DNA of 64,000 nucleotides from JAOZPE01 sp964601275 (GTDB lineage: Bacteria > Krumholzibacteriota > Krumholzibacteriia > JAJRXK01): assembly GCA_964601275.1 (NCBI GenBank), contig CAZRMV010000002.1:415755-479754 (forward strand), read 5' to 3'. A program made the translations under genes and the position numbers. The number at the start of each line of letters is the position of its first letter. Within the stretch, counting starts at the first letter, position 1. Shown here piece by piece: positions 26,190 through 34,939 of this stretch. Below the pieces are notes generated by a model that worked only from the letters and a program-made list of their open reading frames with translations, did no database searches and had not been told where the DNA came from.

Positions 26190-26897
26190 CTACTCGTAAT
26201 TCGCCTTGATCGCGCTCCAGCTCTTGATCTGCGTCGGGACCGAGCAATCGATCTGAGCGGTGATGGTGGCGACATCGCCCCAGGTTCCGAACTGCTGGCC
26301 GCTCGGAGTGGGGTTGCAGGTGTCGTCCAGGAAAACGGGATAATCCGGCGGAATGGTGATCGAGGGATCGAGACTGGTCGTCTCCCCGACGCCCGAACCA
26401 TTCCCGATGGTGAAGGTCAACAGGCAGCCATCGGTGAAGGTCCCGCTGGTATTCCCGTTCACCACCGACGCCACCGGGGTGCTCACCCCATTGATCATGA
26501 GGTACTGCACGGTGGAAATCAGGGTCGTGGTGCCCAGGGTACCGGTGCCGTCACCCCAGGGCCACCCCCCCGGGAAGAGGGTGAAGGTTCCTCCCTGGAA
26601 GACTTCGGTGTAGACGACCGTGCCTTCACCGTTCACTCGGTTGTCCTGAACAGTGGATGCCGAATTCTCCACGGCGCAGTGGATCTCCCACTGGCTGCCG
26701 AGGGTGTTGCCATCCCACGACTGGATGTGCAAGACGTGGGGAAGACCGGAATTCACGCCGGTCCTCCAGTTGGAGGCCCGTCCGGTGTAGAGGGAACCGC
26801 CCAGATCGGTGGAATGATAGGTTCCACTGACTGGAACGGCAGCGACAGAGATTGGGAGCACGAGAAGGAGAACGGAAAGCCATACCACACGTTTCAT
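26190..26897 (-). CDS. Secreted protein ending in a SWSxxKxNY motif
   Basis: I recognise no family. The 235-residue product starts MKRVVWLSVLLLVLPISVAA, a clear Sec signal peptide, and begins its mature part at about VPVSGTY. The body is rich in glycine, threonine and serine with beta-strand character (STDLGGSLYTGR, GTLGTTTLISTVQYL) and has three cysteines. The last residues KSWSAIKANYE resemble the end of the secreted protein at 48429 (SSWSTLKMNFR), although the rest of the two proteins differ; see findings. ATG 26897 follows GAGAGGAGTCAAG. The 159-bp region upstream holds no gene. Confidence 0.7.
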   Translation of the reverse strand: MKRVVWLSVLLLVLPISVAAVPVSGTYHSTDLGGSLYTGRASNWRTGVNSGLPHVLHIQSWDGNTLGSQWEIHCAVENSASTVQDNRVNGEGTVVYTEVFQGGTFTLFPGGWPWGDGTGTLGTTTLISTVQYLMINGVSTPVASVVNGNTSGTFTDGCLLTFTIGNGSGVGETTSLDPSITIPPDYPVFLDDTCNPTPSGQQFGTWGDVATITAQIDCSVPTQIKSWSAIKANYE

Positions 26898-27056
26898 CTT
26901 GACTCCTCTCCTTGCAGGAACATTCCTGCGACGTGCGTTCGAACAAGACCACCCGACATCCCATCCACCCATCACGGGGACAAGGATACCACGTTCGTTC
27001 GGTCGTGAGTAGAAAGGTCGAGCCCGGGTCGGCGTGGGGTTCCAAAAGATTCCAAG

Positions 27057-28094
27057 TCAATGGAAGGCCGACTTGAACGCGCCCGTCGACCTGGTTCTGA
27101 CCGGTACCGTCGTCTGGTCGAAGGGAAGCTCGTGCGCGATGAAGATCTCCTTGTTGGGCCGGTTGGGAACCGACCCGGTGGTGCCGCAGAAGAGGAGACT
27201 CCGGCTGTCCGGGCTCCATTCGCAGAAGTCGTCGAAGGCGTCCATTTCAACCGTCACCCGGACGACCCGACCCGAACCGTCGGCGCGAACGATGGCGATA
27301 TCCCCCAGGCCATCCCAGCGATCGGTGGTGAACGCGATCCATCGTCCGTCGGGAGACCAATCGGGATGGCGGTTCTGGCTCCGCTCGGGAGTGATGAGTC
27401 GATACCTGCCGTCGCTCAGCCGCACGGCGCTGATCGAGCGGTGTTCCCGTTCGTCGCCCACATAGGCGATCTCCTGGTCGTCCGGACTCCAGGTCGGGTG
27501 CTTGTTGTTGCTGCCCAGGAAGGTGCGCTGGATGGCCGCAGCGGGATCGTCGGGCCGATCGATCGGCGCGGTGTAGACCTGGTAGCCGGTGGTCGGAGGT
27601 TGGGCGGGGCGGTCGCTGTCGAATGCGATGAAGCGGGAGTCGTTGCTCCAGTTGGGAAAGCGTTCGTTGGCCCCGGGGTAGCGCTGGAAGAAGAAACCCT
27701 CGGCCCAACGCCCGATGGGCCAGATGTAGAGATCCCAGTCGTGCCCGTTGTATCGCATGCAGGCTCCCCACTTGCCGTCGGGGGAACGCCGGGGGTGGTA
27801 GGCGTCCTGGGCCAGGGGCTGGATGGACAGGACCTGGTCGCCGGAAAGCCGCATCGTCCAGAGATTCTGCGGGCCGCAGAACCACTTGCCCTGAGGGCAG
27901 ATCGTCTCGCCGCTACTGAAGAGGACCACGGTCGCGTCGGGCGACCAGGTGGACCAGTTCTCGTCCCGGGCGGTGTGGGTCAATTGCACCAACTGGACAC
28001 CAAGGGCCGGAATCTGCGCGAACGCGAGCAGCAGGAAGACGAAGGTCACCCGCCACGCAAACGGGCGGCGGGACGGTGAGAAGTGATGCAGCAA
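27057..28094 (-). CDS. Secreted TolB-like beta-propeller (WD40-like PD40 repeats)
   Basis: The 345-residue product has a signal peptide (RVTFVFLLLAFAQIPALG) followed by about six PD40 repeats. Repeats carry the TolB-type core: TWSPDATVVLFSS, RRSPDGKWGAC, NWSNDSRFIAFDSDR, TWSPDDQEIAYVGD, DWSPDGRWIAFTTDR and EWSPDSRSLLFCG. It resembles the propeller of TolB/DPP-IV N-terminal proteins without a catalytic domain, so it probably binds a partner in the periplasm or outside. The start is uncertain: TTG 28094 has GGAGG 5 nt upstream, while GTG 28106 is an alternative. The frame stays open far upstream only because it lies opposite other genes. Confidence 0.8.
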   Translation of the reverse strand: MLHHFSPSRRPFAWRVTFVFLLLAFAQIPALGVQLVQLTHTARDENWSTWSPDATVVLFSSGETICPQGKWFCGPQNLWTMRLSGDQVLSIQPLAQDAYHPRRSPDGKWGACMRYNGHDWDLYIWPIGRWAEGFFFQRYPGANERFPNWSNDSRFIAFDSDRPAQPPTTGYQVYTAPIDRPDDPAAAIQRTFLGSNNKHPTWSPDDQEIAYVGDEREHRSISAVRLSDGRYRLITPERSQNRHPDWSPDGRWIAFTTDRWDGLGDIAIVRADGSGRVVRVTVEMDAFDDFCEWSPDSRSLLFCGTTGSVPNRPNKEIFIAHELPFDQTTVPVRTRSTGAFKSAFH

Positions 28095-28183
28095 GGGAAC
28101 CTCCACGCCTTGAAGCCGGGGACATACCTTGCCATGGTACACAGAAATCTCTGTTTCGCCGGTCGGGACGCGGCCCATAGGAT

Positions 28184-28213
28184 TTGACGATGCAGTTGGA
28201 TCTGGCCTATGAT
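28184..28213 (+). promoter_or_regulatory. Strong sigma70-type promoter for the FG-GAP protein gene
   Basis: TTGACG (28184-28189) and TATGAT (28208-28213) are spaced 18 bp, each matching five of six consensus bases. Transcription would start near 28220. This rules out the ATG at 28209, which lies inside the -10 box, and supports ATG 28266. Confidence 0.55.
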
Positions 28214-28265
28214 CGTCGCGTCGCGGGGTCTTCGACGGGTTCCTCCTGAACCCCCGCGGCGCGCC

Positions 28266-30407
28266 ATGCGAAGACTCCTTCGTTTCCTGCCCGGGCTGCC
28301 GATCTGTTCGATCTGGCTTCTGACCGCCGCGCCCGGGGCCGCCCAACCCAACTTCGTCGACCGCGCTCCCGATCTGGGAGTGTCCTTCACCTGGGCTGCG
28401 ACCTTCAGCATGGGGGACTTCGGGGCGGGCGTTGCTCTGGACGACATCGACGACGACGGCGATCTCGATCTCCTGGTGGGCGCCAAGTCGAACACCCCGC
28501 TCCAGGTCTACCGCAACGACGGCGCGGTGTTCACCGACATCAGCGACCAAGCCGGGATCGGCGACGCGGGCGACGTGAAACAGATCCTGCTGGCCGACAT
28601 CGACGACGACGGCGACCGCGACTTGGTGGTGGGAGGGTGGACTCTGCAACCGGGGAGCACGAGCAGCTTCGTCGGAGGATGGCTCTGTCTCTACGCGTCC
28701 AACGGCGATGGAACCTTCAGCGAGAGGACCGGGGGAAGCAGCCTGGAACCCACCAGTGCGGGACTTCCGACCGGCATCACCGCGGGGGACTACGACCGGG
28801 ACGGGGACCTCGACCTCTACGTGGCGTACTGGAAGTCCGGTCCGGCGGGGCCGGAAAGCGCCAATCGTCTCTATCGCAACGAGGGGAACTTCGACTTCAA
28901 CGAGGTGGGGTCGGCGGCGGGCGTCGCCAGCACGAAGAAGAGCTACCAGGCGGTCTTCACCGATCTCAGCGGTGATGGATGGCTCGATCTCGTCGTGGCC
29001 CAGGACAAGGGAGGCGGGGCGACCTATTACGAGAACCAGCGCAACGGGACCTTCCTCGATCGTTCGGTCGAGAGTGGTCTGGACGGATTCCGGTCGGGTT
29101 CGAACACCTATGCCGACGGGATGGGGATCGCGGTGGGGGACTACGACAACGACGGGCGGATGGACGTCTACATCACGAACATCCCCGACGGGAACCTTCT
29201 CTACCACAACCTCGGGGGAGGCCAGTTCGAGGAAGTCGCCGCCCCGAGCGGAACCATCAGCCAACGCATCGGGTGGGGAACCGAGTTCATCGATTGCAAC
29301 CACGATGGCTACCTCGACCTCTACGTGACCGACTTCAGCGGGGGAGGCATGAGCGACAACGTCGACCGCCTGTACCTGAACGCGGGCGACGGCAGCTTCA
29401 GCGATATCGCGCCGACTTCGGGCCTTGGCTTCGGCGACGATGGCTTTGCGTCGGCGGCGGGCGACCTCGACGGCAACGGACGGGTCGATCTGGTCACCCT
29501 CTCCTCGGGAGCTCCCCTGCGCGTCCTGATGGACGAGGGATCGGGGGGGCACTGGATCCATCTGGAGCTGGTAGGGGTCAGCGGCAACCGGGACGCGGTC
29601 GGGGCCAGGGTGCGGGTGGTCGCGGGGGGCATGGTGCAGTACCGCGAACAGAGAGCGGGCGGCTCCTACCTCGCCTTCCCTTCGCACGAACTCGAGTTCG
29701 GGCTGGGTTCGGCGGGTTCGGTCGACACCCTCCAAGTGGACTGGCCGGATGGATCCGTCGAGCGGTGGTTCCAGGTGAACGCGGACCAGCGGTTGGAACT
29801 GGTGCAGGGAACCGGTCTGGTTCCGGTGCTCACCGCGCCGCAGTTGTCCGTCGACGGGATTTCCGGCCATGCCGGGACAGAAGGGGTGATCCTGCGCTGG
29901 GTGGTCGACCTGGCGGCCCGCTGGACGCGATTCACCCTGATGCGCAGCCTCGACGGTGGGGTGGAAGAGGTAGCGGTCCGCATCGAGGCGCTCGAGGGTC
30001 GGTCGAACTATTCCTGGAACGAACCGACGAGGTACTCCGGGTCCGCGCGGAGTTATCGCCTGGTCAGTGAGCGGGCGGGCCAGGAACTCGCAAGCTCCAC
30101 GCTCGAGCTGGCTCCCCGCCGCTTTGCCCGGGTGGTGGAGGTGGCCGCTCCGGTGCCCAATCCCTTCAACCCCCGGGTGCGACTCCGTTACCGCGGCCAG
30201 GCGGGAACGAGGGTGGGTCTGCGCATCGTGGACCCCGCCGGGCGGACGGTGCGGCGCTTCGCGCCGGCCGGGGGGGATATCGGCTGGAACGAGCTGGTCT
30301 GGGATGGTACCGACGACCGGGGACGTGCGGTCGCCGGGGGCAGCTACCGCTTCGTGGTGGAAAGCGGGGGACGCCGGGTCTCGGCTCCCTTGACCCTCGT
30401 GCGCTGA
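28266..30407 (+). CDS. Secreted FG-GAP/ASPIC-UnbV (CRTAC1-like) protein with FlgD-like C-terminal domain
   Basis: A 713-residue exported protein. After the signal peptide (cleavage near APGAAQ, residue 27) comes a seven-bladed FG-GAP/VCBS propeller (about 30-425) with calcium-type loops such as DIDDDGDLDLLVG, DYDRDGDLDLYVA and DYDNDGRMDVYIT. An ASPIC/UnbV domain follows (about 427-520, GNRDAVGARVRV and DTLQVDWPDGS). Then a linker leads to a FlgD-like Ig domain (about 630-713: VPNPFNPRVRLRY, LVWDGTDDRGR, final LTLVR). Such domains end many exported proteins in FCB-type bacteria and may serve in sorting or surface attachment. Start ATG 28266 is fixed by the promoter position although the ribosome site is poor. 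Confidence 0.9.
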   Translation: MRRLLRFLPGLPICSIWLLTAAPGAAQPNFVDRAPDLGVSFTWAATFSMGDFGAGVALDDIDDDGDLDLLVGAKSNTPLQVYRNDGAVFTDISDQAGIGDAGDVKQILLADIDDDGDRDLVVGGWTLQPGSTSSFVGGWLCLYASNGDGTFSERTGGSSLEPTSAGLPTGITAGDYDRDGDLDLYVAYWKSGPAGPESANRLYRNEGNFDFNEVGSAAGVASTKKSYQAVFTDLSGDGWLDLVVAQDKGGGATYYENQRNGTFLDRSVESGLDGFRSGSNTYADGMGIAVGDYDNDGRMDVYITNIPDGNLLYHNLGGGQFEEVAAPSGTISQRIGWGTEFIDCNHDGYLDLYVTDFSGGGMSDNVDRLYLNAGDGSFSDIAPTSGLGFGDDGFASAAGDLDGNGRVDLVTLSSGAPLRVLMDEGSGGHWIHLELVGVSGNRDAVGARVRVVAGGMVQYREQRAGGSYLAFPSHELEFGLGSAGSVDTLQVDWPDGSVERWFQVNADQRLELVQGTGLVPVLTAPQLSVDGISGHAGTEGVILRWVVDLAARWTRFTLMRSLDGGVEEVAVRIEALEGRSNYSWNEPTRYSGSARSYRLVSERAGQELASSTLELAPRRFARVVEVAAPVPNPFNPRVRLRYRGQAGTRVGLRIVDPAGRTVRRFAPAGGDIGWNELVWDGTDDRGRAVAGGSYRFVVESGGRRVSAPLTLVR

Positions 30408-30465
30408 GCCCGCGCATCCTGCACCGGACGCGGGGGCGCCTTGATTCCTTCTGTCGGCCCATGGT

Positions 30466-30483
30466 TCGCTCGATCCCGAGCGA
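30466..30483. other. Small hairpin in the gap before the multiheme cytochrome
   Basis: TCGCTCG (30466-30472) and CGAGCGA (30477-30483) form a 7-bp stem with an ATCC loop, about 60 bp after the FG-GAP gene stop. No T-run follows. It could end the upstream transcript. The remainder of the 270-bp gap (30408-30677) is moderately AT-rich around 30510-30560 but I see no convincing promoter. Confidence 0.3.
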
Positions 30484-30677
30484 TCGTTCGAACCCTCTCC
30501 CGGGCAAACACAAGAACAAACGATCTTGTATTCCTGAATCTTTCCTCCAACTTGGACGGTAGAGCCTTCCGGTCCCCCGTTCCCGCCGACGCGGTTGGAG
30601 CTGGCCGTGGAAGGAGATGTCCACCGGTCCCCTCCCGACGAGATCGGGGTTCTGGGGACGGATTCGAGGAGGCTGAG

Positions 30678-32672
30678 ATGCACGGGAGCATGGATCGTCC
30701 CCCGCGGACCGCAGTTCTCTCCATGGTCGGGTTCCTGCTGGCCCTGGGAGCCCTCGTCGCAGCGCTACCTGTTTCGCCGGCACGCGCCGAGACCGAGGAA
30801 TGCCTGGGCTGCCACGCGCCCGAGGAGGACATGGTCGACACCGCGTTCCAGGTGGACCCGAAGGGCTGGAACGCGTCGGTGCATGCCGAGGCGGGTTTCG
30901 AATGCACCGACTGCCACGAGGACAAGGGGGACTTTCCCCACGAAGAGGGCGCGCCGAAGGTGCGGTGCGCGCAGTGTCACGAGGATGCGGCGGACGAGTT
31001 CGGGGGAGTCCACGCGGAATCCATTCGGCAGGCGAAGGGCGGGGAGAGTCGAACGACGCCGTTCGACCCGGTGAATCCCTGCGTCAATTGCCATGGCGAG
31101 CACGATGTGCGCGCGGTGGATGATCCGCTGAGCCGGGTGTATTTCCGCAACGTTCCCGGCACGTGCAGCACCTGCCATGGTGACTTGAAGATCATGCGGG
31201 CGGCGGGGCTCACCAATGGGCCGGCGGACAGCTACTCCAAGAGCGTCCACGGACTGTGCCTGAAGGATCCGGACAAGAAGCCCGCGGTGTGTACGGCGTG
31301 CCATGGTCCCCACGACATCGAACCCGCGAACAATCCCAGGTCGAAGATCAATCCCTTCAACATCTCCCGAACCTGTGGCGAGTGCCATCGGACGGAGAGG
31401 GAACAGTACGACAGCTCGGTGCACGGGAGGGCCTTCCAGCGGGGAGTGACTACGGCCCCGGTGTGTACGAGTTGTCACGGGATCCATTCGATCAAGATGG
31501 TGAACGTGGAGGAGGGCGACGAACGGGAGAAGAGCCTGGCGCGCACGACCTGTCCGGCATGTCACAACAGCGCCGCCCTGATGAGCGAGTTCGACATCGC
31601 TCCCTCCCGGGTCAAGAGCTACCGGGCGAGCTACCACGGGCTGGTGACCGCCCGCGGCGGAGCGCGGGCTGCCGACTGTGCCAGTTGCCACGGAATCCAC
31701 GCGATCTATCCCTCGAGCGATCCCCGGTCGTCGGTGAATCCGGAGAACCTGGACCGGACCTGCGGCAAGTGCCATCCGGGGGCGAAGGGCCAGTTCGCCC
31801 GGTACCCGGTGCACTTCGACGAGTCCCTGGTGACCAGCACGGGGGAGAAGGTGGTCGTCTGGGTGAAGCGGATCTACTGGGTACTCCTGGTCGGCGTGCT
31901 GGGGGGGATGTTCCTGCACAACCTCATCATCTTCCTGTACTACGTGCGGAAGAAGTGGCGCGCGGAGAAGAAGGAGCCCAGTCGCTTGCGCTTCAGCCGA
32001 AGCGAGGTGCTGCAGCATTCCCTCTTCGTGATGTCCTTCCTCCTCTTGGCCTTCACCGGGTTCATGCTGGCGTATCCCAACAGCTGGTACTCGCAGATCC
32101 TGGCCCATCTGGGCTTCACCGAGGAGCTGCGCCGCTGGGTGCACCGGGCCTCGGCGGTGGTGATGGTTTCGGTGAGCCTTTTCCACGTGGGATGGGTGCT
32201 GTCGTCGAGCTACGGCCGCAAGGAGATCCGGCGGGTCGCCCCGCGGCTTCGTGACGCCCGCGAGATGTTGCAGAACCTGCGCTACCACCTGGGGAGCAGC
32301 GACCTTCCCGCCGCGTTCGGGAAGTTCGACTACCCGGCCAAGGCGGAGTACTGGGCACTGGTGTGGGGCACCCTGGTGATGGCCCTGACCGGCGCCATGT
32401 TGTGGTTCCCGGTCTTCACCTCGACCTTCCTTCCCGCGTGGACGGTGAAAGTGGCCCAGGTGATCCATCTCTTCGAGGCGTGGCTGGCCACCTTGGCCAT
32501 CCTGATCTTCCACTTCTTCTACGTGGTCTTCCATCCCGAGGTCTATCCACTGAGCTTCGCCATGTGGCATGGGCGGATGCCGAGGCGCCTGGCCGAAGAG
32601 CATCATCCGCGGTGGAGCGAAGACGAGGACGCGCCGCCGAAGGCGCCGGCGGAAGGGGAGCAAGCTTCCTAG
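30678..32672 (+). CDS. Undecaheme cytochrome c fused to a cytochrome b membrane domain (CbcL-like)
   Basis: The 664-residue protein has a signal peptide (cleavage near PARAET, residue 39) and eleven CxxCH heme-c sites between residues about 43 and 370 (CLGCH, CTDCH, CAQCH, CVNCH, CSTCH, CTACH, CGECH, CTSCH, CPACH, CASCH, CGKCH). Then come about five membrane helices (390-625) with histidines placed like b-heme ligands (LQHSLF, WVHRAS, SLFHVGW, VIHLFEAW, IFHFFYVVFHP). This is the architecture of CbcL-type inner-membrane quinol:cytochrome oxidoreductases of Geobacter, with HydC/FdnI-type cytochrome b. It probably passes electrons between the quinone pool and periplasmic carriers. ATG 30678 follows GAGGAGGCTGAG. 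It appears monocistronic. Confidence 0.9.
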   Translation: MHGSMDRPPRTAVLSMVGFLLALGALVAALPVSPARAETEECLGCHAPEEDMVDTAFQVDPKGWNASVHAEAGFECTDCHEDKGDFPHEEGAPKVRCAQCHEDAADEFGGVHAESIRQAKGGESRTTPFDPVNPCVNCHGEHDVRAVDDPLSRVYFRNVPGTCSTCHGDLKIMRAAGLTNGPADSYSKSVHGLCLKDPDKKPAVCTACHGPHDIEPANNPRSKINPFNISRTCGECHRTEREQYDSSVHGRAFQRGVTTAPVCTSCHGIHSIKMVNVEEGDEREKSLARTTCPACHNSAALMSEFDIAPSRVKSYRASYHGLVTARGGARAADCASCHGIHAIYPSSDPRSSVNPENLDRTCGKCHPGAKGQFARYPVHFDESLVTSTGEKVVVWVKRIYWVLLVGVLGGMFLHNLIIFLYYVRKKWRAEKKEPSRLRFSRSEVLQHSLFVMSFLLLAFTGFMLAYPNSWYSQILAHLGFTEELRRWVHRASAVVMVSVSLFHVGWVLSSSYGRKEIRRVAPRLRDAREMLQNLRYHLGSSDLPAAFGKFDYPAKAEYWALVWGTLVMALTGAMLWFPVFTSTFLPAWTVKVAQVIHLFEAWLATLAILIFHFFYVVFHPEVYPLSFAMWHGRMPRRLAEEHHPRWSEDEDAPPKAPAEGEQAS

Positions 32673-32695
32673 GAAGCGCACTCGCGGGCGCGGAC

Positions 32696-33637
32696 TCAGC
32701 GGGGCGGGCGCGGATTCTCCAGGCAGAGCTCCACCAGATCGTCGATGCGGGCGGTTCCCGCGCACAGGACCGTGTCGGCGGCGCCCCAATAGATGGTGAG
32801 GTTTCCATCGTCGCCGGGCAGGGCCCCGCAGGTGAAGACCACGTTGGGAACGTAGCCCGAGCGTTCCCAGGGATCGCGGGGGGAAAGCACCCACTCGTCA
32901 CTGACTCCCGCCAGGCGGGCGGGGTTGTCCAGTTCGTGCAGGGCCACCCCGAGGCGGTAGACCGCGCCGGCCATGGTCTCGAAGACCCCGTGGTAGAGGC
33001 TGAGCCAGCCGCGCGGGGTTCGGATCGGGGGCGCTCCGGGGCCGATCTTCATCTCGTCCCAGTGGTACTTCAGGGGCTTCATCACCACCTCGGCCTCGCC
33101 CCAGTGGATGAGATCGGAAGACCATGACAGCCAGATCGACCAGGGGTCGATCTGCGAGTGGGGCCGGTCGAGCCGGGCGTACCGTCCATCGAAGCGCTCG
33201 GGGAAGAGCACCACGTTGCGCATGTCGGTCTCGGAGATGAAGGCCAGCCGCTCGACCGTCTTGAAGTCCCGGGTGCGGGCGAGGCCGATCCGGACTCCGT
33301 GGGGGGAGTAGGCGCTGTAGGTGATGTAGTACTCGCCGTCGATCGGGGTGATCCGGGGGTCTTCCACCCCGAAGGTCTCGTATTCGGCGAAGATTCCCTC
33401 GCTCGCGGGAACCATGAAGGGGGTGGGGGCGACCTCGAAGTGGAATCCGTCGTGGCTCTCGGCGAGACCCAGGATCGAGCGGCCGTTGCGCAGGTGGGAA
33501 CGGAAGAGCAGGATGACGCGATCCTCGAAGCGGGCGGCCGCGGCGTTGTGGACGGTCTCCACCGGGTAGGGAACGTCCTCGGGGGTGAGGATGGGGTTGC
33601 CGGGGTGGCGTTGGATGAGGTCGATTGGCTTGGTCAT
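32696..33637 (-). CDS. GH130-family glycoside phosphorylase/hydrolase
   Basis: A 313-residue five-bladed propeller enzyme of family GH130, whose known members phosphorolyse or hydrolyse beta-mannosides. HPGNPILTPEDVPYPVE is the N-terminal signature. FGVEDPRITPIDGEYYITYSA carries the catalytic aspartate region and KIGPGAPPIRTPRGWLSLYHG is the phosphate/sugar-binding block. The end has SGYVPNVVFTCGALPGD and IYWGAADT. Length fits the compact GH130_1/2-type enzymes. No signal peptide, so it is cytosolic. ATG 33637 overlaps the end of the upstream GT4 gene by 4 bp, so synthesis and phosphorolysis genes are coupled. Linkage specificity cannot be decided. Confidence 0.9.
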   Translation of the reverse strand: MTKPIDLIQRHPGNPILTPEDVPYPVETVHNAAAARFEDRVILLFRSHLRNGRSILGLAESHDGFHFEVAPTPFMVPASEGIFAEYETFGVEDPRITPIDGEYYITYSAYSPHGVRIGLARTRDFKTVERLAFISETDMRNVVLFPERFDGRYARLDRPHSQIDPWSIWLSWSSDLIHWGEAEVVMKPLKYHWDEMKIGPGAPPIRTPRGWLSLYHGVFETMAGAVYRLGVALHELDNPARLAGVSDEWVLSPRDPWERSGYVPNVVFTCGALPGDDGNLTIYWGAADTVLCAGTARIDDLVELCLENPRPPR

Positions 33638-34692
33638 GGGTTTTCCTCCTGGGCCCTGAGACCGGGTTCAGGGGCTGGGGCCGTGCCGTCAAGGATCTCC
33701 CGGTAGACCCGGAGGTAGTTCTCGGCCATCCGGTGGACGGAAAAACGGCGCTCGACATCCTTGCGGCAGGCGCGGCGGTCGATCGTGGCGACTCGCTCCA
33801 CCGCGCGCACCGCCTCGTCCAGGCTCTCCACGAGAAAACCGTTCTCGCCGTCGCGGAGGATCTCGGGCATCGAGCCCTTCGGGTAGGCGATCACAGGCGT
33901 TCCACAGGCCATCGATTCCACCACGCTGAGACCGAAGGGTTCTTCGAAATGGATGAGGTGCAGGAGCGCCCGGGCGCGGCCCAATAGCTGCGGCCGGCGG
34001 TCGGGGCCGACCGACCCCAGGTACTCCACCTGCTCGCTGTCGAGAAAGGGAGCGACCTCCTTCTGGAAGTACTCCTCATCCTGGACGATCCCGGCAATCA
34101 CGAGCCGGCGGCCGGTGCGGCGGGCCACCTCGATGGCGTCACGGGTCCCCTTGTCGGGATGGATACGGCCGAAGAAGAGGAGGTCGTCACCGCCTTCTTC
34201 CGTCCAGGGGAAGAGGTCGAGGTCGATGCCGTGGTGGATGGTGGCGATGTAGTCGAGCTCGGGGTTGCGGTCGGCCTCGCTGATGGCCACATAGTGGACC
34301 CGCGGATTGTACTTGCGGTAGACCGGGAGGATGCCGGGGGAAGAGAAGCCGTGGATAGTGGTGAGGATCGGGGTGTCAACGAGCCCGGAATAGCTCAGGG
34401 GAAGGAAGTCGAAGTGGTTGTGGATGAGGTCGAACTCCTGCGCCCGCTCGAAGACCGAGGCGATGTGCAGGCACTCCCAGACCTTGGGGTCGATCCCGGG
34501 GTCCTCGGACCAGGGGCGGGGGCAGACCCAGGCCAGGCGGCCCCGGGTGATGGAATCGCCGGTGGCGAAGAGGGTGACATCGACCCCCATTTCGACCAGC
34601 TCCTCGGTGAGGAGACTGACCACGCTCTCCCAGGGGCCGTAGTGCCGGGGAGGGGTGCGCCAGGAAATGGGGCTGAGCATCGCGATTTTCAT
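33634..34692 (-). CDS. GT4-family glycosyltransferase
   Basis: The 352-residue product is a GT-B glycosyltransferase of family 4. The N-terminal domain starts KIAMLSPISWRTPPRHYGPWE, a nucleotide-sugar-type glycine/aromatic start seen in GT4 proteins next to GH130 genes. The C-terminal domain has LLFFGRIHPDKGTRDAIEVA and the EX7E motif EEPFGLSVVESMACGTPVIAY. ATG 34692 is chosen; ATG 34701 three codons earlier is an alternative and neither has a good ribosome site. It is the first gene of a two-gene operon with GH130 and is divergent from the larger GH130-like gene at 34940. It likely builds a mannose- or glucose-containing oligosaccharide. Confidence 0.88.
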   Translation of the reverse strand: MKIAMLSPISWRTPPRHYGPWESVVSLLTEELVEMGVDVTLFATGDSITRGRLAWVCPRPWSEDPGIDPKVWECLHIASVFERAQEFDLIHNHFDFLPLSYSGLVDTPILTTIHGFSSPGILPVYRKYNPRVHYVAISEADRNPELDYIATIHHGIDLDLFPWTEEGGDDLLFFGRIHPDKGTRDAIEVARRTGRRLVIAGIVQDEEYFQKEVAPFLDSEQVEYLGSVGPDRRPQLLGRARALLHLIHFEEPFGLSVVESMACGTPVIAYPKGSMPEILRDGENGFLVESLDEAVRAVERVATIDRRACRKDVERRFSVHRMAENYLRVYREILDGTAPAPEPGLRAQEENP

Positions 34693-34771
34693 GGCGGGCA
34701 TCTTGTCGCGGTGTGGCGGCGCCGGAGTCGCCCCGGGCGCCGGGTTGTCCTCTTCGGGCCCCGACATGGTG

Positions 34772-34831
34772 TTGCCAGAACTCCTGCTGAACGTACTATG
34801 ATACTTCCGATGTTGTCTCCAATGATACTTC
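34772..34831. promoter_or_regulatory. Divergent control region with promoter and two ATGATACTTC repeats
   Basis: Between the divergent carbohydrate genes (34693-34939) there is an AT-rich island. TTGCCA (34772-34777) and TACTAT (34794-34799) are spaced 16 bp and could drive the plus-strand GH130-like gene. ATGATACTTC occurs twice, at 34798-34807 and 34822-34831, 24 bp apart, overlapping or just after the -10 box. This looks like a paired operator that could control both directions. Each copy also contains TATCAT on the minus strand. Confidence 0.42.
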
Positions 34832-34939
34832 GTCGGAGGGGCAGGCCAAAGCAGGATCGGCCGCTCCCCGTCGGCGTTCGGCCCCGGGAGAGTCGAGGCC
34901 GAACCGAGGGCGGCGTCTCTTCCGTCGTCAGGTGAAGTC

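Noticed and set aside
30466..30505. TTCGAACC-like segment after a hairpin, considered as a tRNA T-arm
   Set aside because: The bases flanking TTCGAAC do not pair, and no acceptor or anticodon arm can be built.
28107..30683. Minus-strand frame continuing upstream of the TolB-like propeller for 2.6 kb
   Set aside because: It lies opposite the FG-GAP protein gene, is rich in Arg, Val and Pro shadow codons and has no family motif. The propeller with its signal peptide explains only the part up to about 28094.
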